A program made the position numbers and the translations under genes. Shown in pieces: positions 23,525 through 31,749 of a stretch of DNA of 46,903 nt (position 1 is the stretch's first letter; each line of letters starts with the position of its first letter). The notes beneath the pieces are model-generated. The model ran no database searches and had not been told where the DNA came from. It saw only the letters and a program-made list of their open reading frames with translations. This stretch comes from DATFKA01 sp042095835 (GTDB lineage Bacteria > Bacteroidota > Bacteroidia > Chitinophagales > Saprospiraceae). The stretch covers positions 1 to 46,903 of the forward strand of contig JBELML010000034.1 in the NCBI GenBank assembly GCA_042095835.1, given 5' to 3'.

Positions 23525-24365
23525 GTCAATCCTTGGATTATTGATGGTGACTTGTTCACTTTCTTTTACCAATCCTTATACTCCAACCGAAGCGCCAGCT
23601 TCTTCAGTTGATTTCCCTAAAGTGAATACCTGTGCCTCTGAGAATTCTGTTTTTCAGGATGGTGAAGAGATCACCTACAAGCTCTTCTATAATTGGAAGT
23701 TTGTCTGGGTGGCCGCCGGTGAGGTGACCTTCAAGGTGCAAGACTTAGGCAATGAATATTATTTTTCAGCTTATGGCCGTACCTACAAATCTTATGATCC
23801 TTTTTTCAAAGTGAGAGATAGTTATGAGTGCTATGTAGACAAGGAGACCTTGCTACCTACCAAATCTATCCGGAAAGTAGCCGAGGGCAAATATCGACTT
23901 TTTGACGAAGTCACCTTTGACCGCAATCGCAACGTCGCCAAATCTTTTAGAGGGAAAAGCGAGGAGACCGCAAAAGTGACGGAATACCCTATTGAAGGTT
24001 GTATCCATGATATCCTTTCGGTCATTTATTTCTCTAGAAATATCGAATTTGAGGGTATGGATTCGGGTGATAAAATACCCGTCAATCTTTTTATGGATAA
24101 GGAGACCTGGCCCTTGAATGTCACCTATAAAGGTCGCCAAGAGAAAAAGCGCATCAAGGGGAATGGAAAATTTAAAACGATGTTGTTTAGTCCCGAGGTG
24201 ATCTCAGGGGAATATTTTCGAGAAGGCACAGAAATGAATGTCTATGTTTCCGACGATGACAATAGAATTCCTTTAATTATTGAATCGCCACTTTCAGTAG
24301 GTTCTGTAAAAGCCGTTGTTAAAAGATATAAAGGCTTGAAATACGAAATGACGGCGGATCTGTAA
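23505..24365 (+). CDS. DUF3108 family exported protein
   Basis: 286 aa. A signal peptide (MKNMILKSILGLLMVTCSLSF) precedes a beta-rich domain. It has FQDGEEITYKLFYNWKFVWVAAGEVTF, DPFFKVRDSYECYVDKETLLPTKSIRKVAEGKYR, HDILSVIYFSRNIEF and VNLFMDKETWPL, typical of DUF3108. The domain is predicted to be periplasmic; its function is unknown. The start overlaps the end of the flippase gene by 20 bp, which indicates translational coupling. An alternative ATG three codons later gives the same mature protein. Confidence 0.85.
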   Translation: MKNMILKSILGLLMVTCSLSFTNPYTPTEAPASSVDFPKVNTCASENSVFQDGEEITYKLFYNWKFVWVAAGEVTFKVQDLGNEYYFSAYGRTYKSYDPFFKVRDSYECYVDKETLLPTKSIRKVAEGKYRLFDEVTFDRNRNVAKSFRGKSEETAKVTEYPIEGCIHDILSVIYFSRNIEFEGMDSGDKIPVNLFMDKETWPLNVTYKGRQEKKRIKGNGKFKTMLFSPEVISGEYFREGTEMNVYVSDDDNRIPLIIESPLSVGSVKAVVKRYKGLKYEMTADL

Positions 24366-24370
24366 ATGAC

Positions 24371-26038
24371 ATGATTCAAGACACCAAACTCTTAAAAGCT
24401 ATACAACAGTTGCCTTTCGACACAAAGGCTGATCAAGCTTTATTTATAGAGGAAATCTATGCGCTTCAGTGCGATCAGGAGATCGTCCATCTAGTTGATA
24501 CCAGCAGTGTGACGAGTCTTTACTATCTATTCAATCGGATTGAGGCAGATCTGCCTCCTTTCCTGAACGCTTTACAAAAAGAGCCTCTACTTCCAGCTTA
24601 TTTTAAAAGATTCTTTGCCAAGGAATTATCGCTACCCAAAGGTGGTGTTGCCAGTCATACCTTTATCGATATATGCGCGAATAATCTAAGCGAAACTTAC
24701 CTGGAGCGCCTGTTGGTCAATGGCTGGTTGGATCAAATTCAGGTGAATATCCTCAATGTGATGCAAGTTGCTTCTTTGTCTAATCTAAGAGCACTAATTG
24801 ATTTCTTGGAAGAAGAGAGTTATGAACTAGCCGAAGCAGAAATAGAGTTAGGACTACAGGTACTACTACTTTTATATCCAAGTACTTTGGATGAATCTGC
24901 AGGAAAAGATTTTCGGGAATTCCTGGCCCAGTATTGGCCACTTTTTATGGCAAGATTTGAGGAGAAGATAGAAAAAAAGGATTTATACAATCACATTGAT
25001 CGACCTGCCGAGTGGTTCTTATTGTGGAGAAGGCATCGCCGTAAAGAGGAAGAAGACCTTCCCGCTGATGATCCTTACTTTGCGATTGATTTTGAGAAAA
25101 TCATTAAATATATTCCAGAATTTATTTGGTGGAATAATGGCCTTACTTACCGAAATAATGACAAGTGCTATCATTTTGGGAGTGCCGAATTTAGGCATTT
25201 AGCTACAGGAGGGTCTGTGCGGAAAGGGCCTGATCAAAGACCGTATACGCGTCGAATGGCCAAAGCTTTTGTGACGCTACCTTTTGATTTTGAGCAGCCC
25301 GATTGGGATTTATATATCTATTTCTTTGCTAAAAGCTTGGGGGCAGAGGGTACTCTACTGGAGTTGTTGCAAGAATACATTATCCACCCGGAAAACCCAG
25401 CAGCTATACAAGCGACCTTTGATGCATGGAATCCTGTGATACAGAAGTTGATGGATATCAATTTTAATATGCTGCATCCTAGGGATGGCAGAGCCATACT
25501 CGGCTATCTTTACCATTGCATCAGGGATAATCCAGATTATTCGGTACAGGGAAAAACGCTGGATCAGATTGAGGCAGAGAGTAATGCTTTTCACCAACGT
25601 ATACAAGAGCGTGCCCAGGATCGAGAGGCTAGACGTGAAGTGCAGTTGGCATTATATGAAGAAAGGCGCAAAGCCAAACTAGTCACCTATTGGGCGCCTC
25701 ATAGTCGTATCAATTCTTTTGAGCAAGGGCATAAGCACGGCAAGTGGTATAGAATTATTGAATTGACAAATGAGAATCTTCTATCCAGGGAGGGCAGTAT
25801 CATGGGGCACTGTGTAGGTTCTTACTCGAACTATTGCAAAAGTGGCACGACGTCTATTTGGTCATTGCGGCAGTTAAAGAAGGAAAAGTGGTATAGCTTA
25901 GTGACTATTGAGATACGTGGTGATACCATTGTCCAGGCGAGAGGTCAATTCAATTCTAAACCTACGGCGGACCATAGAAAAATTATCGATGATTGGGCAA
26001 AAAAAGAGGGCATTGTTTGGGCGGCTTATGCTTATTAA
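24371..26038 (+). CDS. PcfJ-like protein
   Basis: 555 aa. The C-terminal third is PcfJ-like: RINSFEQGHKHGKWYRIIELTNENLLSREGSIMGHCVGSY with the conserved HCVGSY, then CKSGTTSIWSLR and TIVQARGQFNSKPTADHRKIIDDW. The N-terminal two thirds are helical and acidic, with no family I recognise. PcfJ was named from conjugative plasmid pCF10 of Enterococcus, but PcfJ-like proteins are also chromosomal in Bacteroidota. The biochemical role is unknown. No conjugation genes are near, and five bases separate it from DUF3108, so it belongs to a housekeeping-like operon. Confidence 0.8.
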   Translation: MIQDTKLLKAIQQLPFDTKADQALFIEEIYALQCDQEIVHLVDTSSVTSLYYLFNRIEADLPPFLNALQKEPLLPAYFKRFFAKELSLPKGGVASHTFIDICANNLSETYLERLLVNGWLDQIQVNILNVMQVASLSNLRALIDFLEEESYELAEAEIELGLQVLLLLYPSTLDESAGKDFREFLAQYWPLFMARFEEKIEKKDLYNHIDRPAEWFLLWRRHRRKEEEDLPADDPYFAIDFEKIIKYIPEFIWWNNGLTYRNNDKCYHFGSAEFRHLATGGSVRKGPDQRPYTRRMAKAFVTLPFDFEQPDWDLYIYFFAKSLGAEGTLLELLQEYIIHPENPAAIQATFDAWNPVIQKLMDINFNMLHPRDGRAILGYLYHCIRDNPDYSVQGKTLDQIEAESNAFHQRIQERAQDREARREVQLALYEERRKAKLVTYWAPHSRINSFEQGHKHGKWYRIIELTNENLLSREGSIMGHCVGSYSNYCKSGTTSIWSLRQLKKEKWYSLVTIEIRGDTIVQARGQFNSKPTADHRKIIDDWAKKEGIVWAAYAY

Positions 26039-26062
26039 GAAGAAGCCGCCCAAGTCCATTGC

Positions 26063-27670
26063 TTATATTTTAGAGGCGTTTTTAAAGATTCGGTTCCAGT
26101 TGATGCCTTTGCCTATACTACCATCCTTGGTAGAGAACCAGATGACTAGTGGACGACCTACGATATTTTTCTCAGGTACTGGCCCCCAAAATCTAGAATC
26201 TTCAGAGTTGTGGCGATTATCTCCCATCATCCAGTAGTAATTCTGCTGGAAGGTATATTCATCGGTCTCTTGTCCATTAATAGTATAAGACGAGCCATTG
26301 ATTTTTAAATCATTACCCTCGTAGACTTGGATGATCCGCTTGTAGAACATGATCGTTTCTGGACTCAGCTTTACGGTAGCTCCTTTCTTTGGAATATAAA
26401 TAGGCCCATAATTGTCGCGATTCCAACTTGGATAATTCACCGCATCGTGTGGGAATACCAAGCCAGGAGCATCAGACTGCTCTCCATAGGGAAATCTTTC
26501 TACTACAATATTGGGATCGGATTGCTTAATCGTTTCTGCTTGTTGGAAGCTCAGGTGATAAACAGGGCCTTCTGGAGAGTTGCCTGCGAAGTCGCCTTCT
26601 GAGATGTCCATTTTTTCAAAGTTCCGATTGTTGATCGTTCCTCCTGCCGTATTTTTGATGGTGTGGAGGAATTGGACGTTTTTAGGCCATTCTACTTGTG
26701 TGCCATTTAAAATGATAGCGCCATCTCGAATCTCTAGTGAGTCACCAGCTGCCGCTACACAGCGTTTGATGTAGTGATCCATTTTGTCCATAGGACGAGT
26801 AACTAGGGGAGCTGCCCCACTGGCAATTTGGCTGGCATAAGGTTGTGGGATTTGTCCCCGGCGATAATCATAAACACTCCAGGAACGTACCGGGAAAATG
26901 TAAACGGAGTCACCTTCTGGATAATTGAATACCACAGGATCATTGACTTCCACTTCTTTCAAACCAGGAAGACGGCGATATTCCAAACTTGGGCTTTCCA
27001 AGTAAGATTCTCTGTTCAAGCCCGGTATACGATTGTGCAAGAGTGGAATCATGGCTATGGTCTGCGGCAAACGAATACCGTAGGTCGCCTTACTCACAAA
27101 AAGAAAATCTCCTGTATTCAGAGAACCTTCCATCGATGGTGTAGGAATAACATAGGCTTCAATCAAAAACATACGGATGAAGGCTGCCGCAAATACGGCA
27201 AAAACGATGGCTTCTATCCATTCGCGAAGGGGCGATTTATAGTAAGGATTATTCCCTTCTAGTTTCTTGATTTGACGCTTATTTCCTTTCTTACGCGCTT
27301 CATCTAGCTGGGAGAAATAGGCTTCTTCTTTTTCACGCGTAGGGCCATCGTATTTTTCATCTTTACTAAAAGCTAGGTACAAAAAGGCTACGGGGGTGAG
27401 TACCAAAGCCACCGCAGAGTGCCATAGTTGATACTTTTTGAAAGACCGAACCATATCTACGGCCAAGCCAGCAAAAATGAAGATATTAACGATAGGAATG
27501 AGCAGCAACAAAGCATGAATTGGCTTCCTTCCCACAATTTTGCACCATTCTACAAAATTAAGTCCTGGAACTAATCCTTTCCAACCTTCTACACCGGCCT
27601 TCGGGAATAGAAAATATAGACTGATGCTCACTAATACATACAAGATCAATACGAACAATGCAAAGCCCAT
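26063..27670 (-). CDS. lepB: Signal peptidase I, long form
   Basis: 535 aa, compared with 324 in E. coli. The N-terminal ~110 residues hold four hydrophobic segments and PGLNFVEWCKIVGRKPIHALLLLIPIVN, resembling the DUF5684-type membrane domain. A charged linker follows. The catalytic part has Ser179 in AYVIPTPSMEGSL, Lys302 in MDHYIKRCVAAAGD, and box E MGDNRHNSEDSRFWG. Between Ser and Lys lies an insertion of more than 50 residues, and another precedes box E. It cleaves signal peptides of exported proteins at the outer face of the inner membrane. It converges with the PcfJ-like gene. Confidence 0.93.
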   Translation of the reverse strand: MGFALFVLILYVLVSISLYFLFPKAGVEGWKGLVPGLNFVEWCKIVGRKPIHALLLLIPIVNIFIFAGLAVDMVRSFKKYQLWHSAVALVLTPVAFLYLAFSKDEKYDGPTREKEEAYFSQLDEARKKGNKRQIKKLEGNNPYYKSPLREWIEAIVFAVFAAAFIRMFLIEAYVIPTPSMEGSLNTGDFLFVSKATYGIRLPQTIAMIPLLHNRIPGLNRESYLESPSLEYRRLPGLKEVEVNDPVVFNYPEGDSVYIFPVRSWSVYDYRRGQIPQPYASQIASGAAPLVTRPMDKMDHYIKRCVAAAGDSLEIRDGAIILNGTQVEWPKNVQFLHTIKNTAGGTINNRNFEKMDISEGDFAGNSPEGPVYHLSFQQAETIKQSDPNIVVERFPYGEQSDAPGLVFPHDAVNYPSWNRDNYGPIYIPKKGATVKLSPETIMFYKRIIQVYEGNDLKINGSSYTINGQETDEYTFQQNYYWMMGDNRHNSEDSRFWGPVPEKNIVGRPLVIWFSTKDGSIGKGINWNRIFKNASKI

Positions 27671-27804
27671 GTCCTAAAGAGGTTTTGTTGTGAAATCGGC
27701 CTCAAAGATAAATTAAATTATCAGTTTGAGAATCTTAACATCTAGTTAAGATCGATTAAGCTGTAGTTTTATTGGATGAAGGCTGCTTTCTAGCGGAAGC
27801 CCAA

Positions 27805-28155
27805 CTAAAGTTTTATCACAAAAGCCTCTAAATAGAGCTTTTCGGCTTTGCGTTGACCACTGATGTAGACCTTGATCAGTTTGCGGCTATAGCCAGCAGT
27901 ACGTGGTCGGAAATTAACTTTTATTTCAGCGCTAGTTCCTGGAGCAATGGCTTTCTTGTCCCAATTAGGTATCGTACAACCACAACTGGGCCGGATATTA
28001 TCAATCCGGATAGAATCACTACTAACATTCTTGAAAGTGAAAGTATGGGTATAAGATTCGAGGAGCTCAAGATCACCGAAATCGTGCGTAGTTGGGGTCT
28101 CCCAAGCTACTACACCTGTCAACCATAAACTGAGAAAACTTACAATTAGATACAC
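27805..28155 (-). CDS. DUF1573 domain protein
   Basis: 116 aa. A short hydrophobic leader (MYLIVSFLSLWLTGVVA) is followed by HDFGDLELLESYTHTFTFKNVSSDSIRIDNIRPSCGCTIPNWDKKAIAPGTSAEIKVNFRP. The PSCGCT motif is diagnostic of DUF1573, an immunoglobulin-like (ASH-type) domain of exported Bacteroidota proteins. It is a single-domain version. Function unknown. It lies between rpoD and lepB on the same strand. Confidence 0.88.
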   Translation of the reverse strand: MYLIVSFLSLWLTGVVAWETPTTHDFGDLELLESYTHTFTFKNVSSDSIRIDNIRPSCGCTIPNWDKKAIAPGTSAEIKVNFRPRTAGYSRKLIKVYISGQRKAEKLYLEAFVIKL

Positions 28156-28217
28156 AGTCTTTTTTAGGGAAGAACGAATCTGCCATCATCAAAATTGTAA
28201 ATCCCTAGATATACCAT

Positions 28218-29087
28218 TTATTTCCCGAGGTAAGACCTTAGATTATTTCGATTATTGGATTTGCGAAGACGACGGATAGAGCGCTCTTTGATTTGGCGGA
28301 CTCTTTCTCTGGTGAGACCGTACATTTCTCCGATCTCTTCTAGAGTCATTGACTTTTGACCATTAAGACCGTAGTAGGCAGAAAGCACTTCTACTTCTCT
28401 AGCCGATAGAATGGATAGTCCTTGTGCGACTTCCTCTTTGAGTGACTCCTCCATAAGGCTGGTATCCGGGCTTTCGTCTTGTCCATTGGAGATCACATCG
28501 AGCATGGTGGAATCTCCATCTTCACCGCTGAGGGGCGCATCTACGGAGAGGTGTCGGCCGTTGCCTTTGAGCATATTGGATACCTCTTTAGGTGTCATGC
28601 CTAATAGTTCACCTAGCTCCTCATGGGTAGGTTCGCGCTCAAACTCTTGTACAAAAGAAAGAAAAGCCTCATTGACTTTGTTGTAGGAACCTACTTTATT
28701 AAGTGGAAGTCGTACGATGCGAGAGTACTCTACTATTGCTTGTAGGATAGACTGACGAATCCACCATACCGCATAAGAAATAAACTTAAAGCCTTTGGTC
28801 TCATCGAACCGCTTGGCAGCTTTCATTAAGCCTACATTTCCTTCGTTGATTAAATCACTCAAAGAAAGTCCTTGATTCTGATACTGCTTGGCTACAGAAA
28901 CGACAAACCTCAAGTTAGATTTGGTAAGTTTTTCTAGGGCGGCTTCATCTCCTTGTCTAATTCGGCGAGCGAGTTCTGCCTCGTCATCTCCGGTAAGCAT
29001 AGGGATCTTACCGATATCATTTAGATACTTGTCTAAGGCTAAACTTTCTCTAGCAGTAATCTTGTTGGTGATTTTCAACTGTCGCAT
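28218..29087 (-). CDS. rpoD: Primary sigma factor RpoD/SigA
   Basis: 289 aa, the short primary sigma factor typical of Bacteroidota, which lacks most of region 1.1. Region 1.2/2 begins ALDKYLNDIGKIPMLTGDDEAELARRI. Region 2 has NLRFVVSVAKQYQNQGLSLSDLINEGNVGLMKAAKRFDETKGFKFISYAVWWIRQSI. Region 3 is GSYNKVNEAFLSFVQEF. The region 4 helix-turn-helix MTLEEIGEMYGLTRERVRQIKERSIRRLR recognises the promoter. It would direct transcription from TTTG/TAnnTTTG promoters such as those noted in this window. Confidence 0.97.
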   Translation of the reverse strand: MRQLKITNKITARESLALDKYLNDIGKIPMLTGDDEAELARRIRQGDEAALEKLTKSNLRFVVSVAKQYQNQGLSLSDLINEGNVGLMKAAKRFDETKGFKFISYAVWWIRQSILQAIVEYSRIVRLPLNKVGSYNKVNEAFLSFVQEFEREPTHEELGELLGMTPKEVSNMLKGNGRHLSVDAPLSGEDGDSTMLDVISNGQDESPDTSLMEESLKEEVAQGLSILSAREVEVLSAYYGLNGQKSMTLEEIGEMYGLTRERVRQIKERSIRRLRKSNNRNNLRSYLGK

Positions 29088-29169
29088 ATCAGGAGAATTT
29101 TTGAGCTATCATTATCTATTACCCTAAATTTACTAAAATTGTTTCAGAATCAGGCGCGGTGTCGGGAAT

Positions 29170-29201
29170 AAAAAAAGCACTTCCCCAAATGGAGAAGTGC
29201 T
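29170..29201 (-). terminator. Intrinsic terminator of pnp
   Basis: AGCACTTC (29176-29183) pairs with GAAGTGCT (29194-29201). On the minus strand it ends in seven Ts (29176-29170), 28 bp after the pnp stop. Confidence 0.9.
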
Positions 29202-29228
29202 CTATTTTTAAAAGGTCTTGTTGGAGGC

Positions 29229-31397
29229 TTAATCTCTGCGACCACCGTCGCCATCACCTCTAGGCTTGCGCTGAGGTCTAGGTAGCAAGGCTTTGCGAGA
29301 TAATCTCAACTTACCTGTTTTCTTATCGACATCAATTAGTTTAACTTTTACGGGATCTCCTTCTTGGAAGTGATCTTCTACACGCTCAATTCTAGAGTGT
29401 GAAATCTCAGAAACGTGTAATAAACCACTCTTACCTTCGAAGTCAACAAAAACACCATAAGGCATCACTGTCTTGACTACTGCATCGTAAACCTCACCAA
29501 TTTCAGGAGTGAAGGCAATACGTTTGATTCTAGCGACTGCATCTTTGACCGAAGTGGCATTATTGCTGGCAATACTGACGATACCCTTATTGCCTTCTTC
29601 TTCGATATTGATGGTGGTACCTGTCGTTTCTTGCAACTCCTGGATGACTTTTCCACCAGGCCCAATGACTGCACCGATAAAGCTCTTATCGATCTTGATT
29701 TGTACAATTCTTGGCGCGTGCTCTTTATAGTCTTCTCTTGGTCCGGCCATTGTTTTAGCCATTTCCTCTAAGATATGTAGTCGCCCCTGGCGAGCTTGCT
29801 CAAGAGCAGCTTCTAGTTGTTCATACGGAAGACCATCAATCTTGATGTCCATTTGTACGGCACAAATCCCTTCATGGGTTCCAGTCACTTTGAAGTCCAT
29901 ATCTCCTAGTGCGTCTTCATCACCTAAGATATCACTAAGGATGGCAATTTTATCTCCTTCGGCAATCATTCCCATTGCAATACCAGAGACTGGCGCCTTG
30001 ATCTGTACACCAGCATCCATTAATGCAAGGGCACCGGCACAAACCGTAGCCATGGAAGACGAACCGTTAGATTCTAAAATATCTGATACAATTCGGATCG
30101 TATAAGGAGACTCTGCTGGCAAAACTTTCTTTAAAGATCTTGCAGCTAAGTTGGCATGACCTACCTCACGACGACCAGGGCCTCTCATTGGTTTGACTTC
30201 ACCTACCGAATAGCCAGGGAAGTTGTAGTGTAATATAAAGTTGGAGAACTCTTGCTTGAGGGCGTTATCGACCATCATTTTATCAAGTTTGGTACCCAAT
30301 GTCAGTGTAGTTAGCGATTGGGTTTCTCCACGTGTGAAAATTGCCGAACCGTGGGCAGAGGGTAGATAATCTACTTCTGTCCAAATGCCACGTACTTCAT
30401 CAAAGGCACGACCATCAAGACGTACTTTCTCATCTAGTACCGTATTACGGATGACATTCTTCTTGATCTTTTCGTAGTATTTTTTGGCGGCCCCAATTTT
30501 TTCTTCGTAGGCTTCTTCACCCAATTTCTCAAGGAGTGCCTCTTTCATGTCTTCCTTGATCTTCTTGAGGGCTTCTTTGCGTTCTGCTTTATCTAGTGAA
30601 GAGCGGGTCATTTCCTGGACAGGAGCAGTAACCAATTCTGCGACCATGTCTTTCAATTCAGCATCCTCCTCTACGACTTCAATTTCTCTTTTGATCAATG
30701 CTTTGTCGCCGACTAGTTTAGCCAGGTCGAGTTGTGCTTGACATTGTACCTTGATGGCTTCGTGTGCAAAACGGATTGCTTCGATCAAGTCTTTCTCCTG
30801 GCACTCATTTCCTTCGCCTTCGACCATCATGACATTGTCCATCGTAGCAGCTACGATAAAATCCATGTCGGCTCTTTCGAGGTCACTACGGTTGGGATTG
30901 ATGACCAACTCCCCATCAATTCTTGCTACACGTACTTCAGAGATGGGGCCATCAAAGTTGATATCTGAAACAGAGAGTGCGGCAGAGGCGGCTAATGCAG
31001 CCATAGCATCTGGTAAAACCTCCGCTTCTCCTGAAATCAGATTAAGGATAATCTGGGTTTCGTTCATATAACCATCTGGGAAGAGCGGGCGGATTGCTCG
31101 GTCTACCAATCTGGAAATGATTACTTCGTAGTTAGAAAGTTTAGTTTCTCTTCTGAAAAAGTTGCCGGGAATCCTACCGACGGAGGCGAATTTCTCTTGG
31201 TAATCTACAGAAAGCGGGAAGAAGCTTTGCCCTTCTTTCGCTTCTCTTGCTGATACGGCAACAGCAAAGATCATGGTGTCACCCATGCGCACGACAACGG
31301 AGCCGTCTGCTTGGCTCGCTAATTTTCCGGTTTCAATTGTTACTGCTCTACCATCAGGTAAGTTGAATGAGGTAGAAATTGGAATCTTTTGTCCCAT
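29229..31397 (-). CDS. pnp: Polyribonucleotide nucleotidyltransferase (PNPase)
   Basis: 722 aa, normal length. Two RNase PH domains are evident: VVRMGDTMIFAVAVS...FFPLSVDYQEKFASVGRIPGNFFRRE, and IFTRGETQSLTTLTLGTKLD...KPMRGPGRREVGHANLA. The catalytic acidic cluster lies in SDILGDEDALGDMDFKVTGT. A KH domain (FIGAVIGPGGKVIQELQETTG) and an S1 domain (GEVYDAVVKTVMPYGVFVDFEGKSGLLHVSEIS) follow. It degrades RNA 3'-5' by phosphorolysis. The usual upstream neighbour rpsO is absent; the next gene upstream diverges after 352 bp. Confidence 0.97.
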   Translation of the reverse strand: MGQKIPISTSFNLPDGRAVTIETGKLASQADGSVVVRMGDTMIFAVAVSAREAKEGQSFFPLSVDYQEKFASVGRIPGNFFRRETKLSNYEVIISRLVDRAIRPLFPDGYMNETQIILNLISGEAEVLPDAMAALAASAALSVSDINFDGPISEVRVARIDGELVINPNRSDLERADMDFIVAATMDNVMMVEGEGNECQEKDLIEAIRFAHEAIKVQCQAQLDLAKLVGDKALIKREIEVVEEDAELKDMVAELVTAPVQEMTRSSLDKAERKEALKKIKEDMKEALLEKLGEEAYEEKIGAAKKYYEKIKKNVIRNTVLDEKVRLDGRAFDEVRGIWTEVDYLPSAHGSAIFTRGETQSLTTLTLGTKLDKMMVDNALKQEFSNFILHYNFPGYSVGEVKPMRGPGRREVGHANLAARSLKKVLPAESPYTIRIVSDILESNGSSSMATVCAGALALMDAGVQIKAPVSGIAMGMIAEGDKIAILSDILGDEDALGDMDFKVTGTHEGICAVQMDIKIDGLPYEQLEAALEQARQGRLHILEEMAKTMAGPREDYKEHAPRIVQIKIDKSFIGAVIGPGGKVIQELQETTGTTINIEEEGNKGIVSIASNNATSVKDAVARIKRIAFTPEIGEVYDAVVKTVMPYGVFVDFEGKSGLLHVSEISHSRIERVEDHFQEGDPVKVKLIDVDKKTGKLRLSRKALLPRPQRKPRGDGDGGRRD

Positions 31398-31749
31398 AAT
31401 TTTAGGATAGCATTTAAAATTTTCAATAACTCAAAGATTAGTCATGTCCACTAGTGTAGTAGAGATGCTAATAAAAGAGGAAAGCATTTTATCGTTTGAA
31501 ATTGAGTCAACTCGAAGAGGAGATTGGATAGTTTGTAATTGATGGTGATTTTCGCTTTTGGTCACCAACGCATTATTTATCATCGTTACTTACTCTTCAC
31601 GCTGCGAAGATAAGAAAATTGTATGGTATTGCTACGTTTTTGTACAGTAACTTACCAAACGGAATTTAAAAATAAAGAGGGTAGCTAAAGTTCTTATATT
31701 AGAAAAGACAAGAAATTAACCTTATCAAACCACACTAAAGCAAACCTCA
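31398..31749. promoter_or_regulatory. Divergent intergenic region of pnp and the VIT-domain gene
   Basis: 352 bp with no ORF of coding character; in particular no rpsO is present. It must hold promoters in both directions, and it may include a long pnp leader as expected for autoregulated pnp genes. No consensus box stands out. Confidence 0.35.

Noticed and set aside
26828..27262. Plus-strand ORF of 144 codons opposite lepB
   Set aside because: Antisense of the signal peptidase catalytic domain, with no recognisable motif.
31398..31749. rpsO upstream of pnp
   Set aside because: Expected from common gene order, but no S15-like reading frame is present on either strand.
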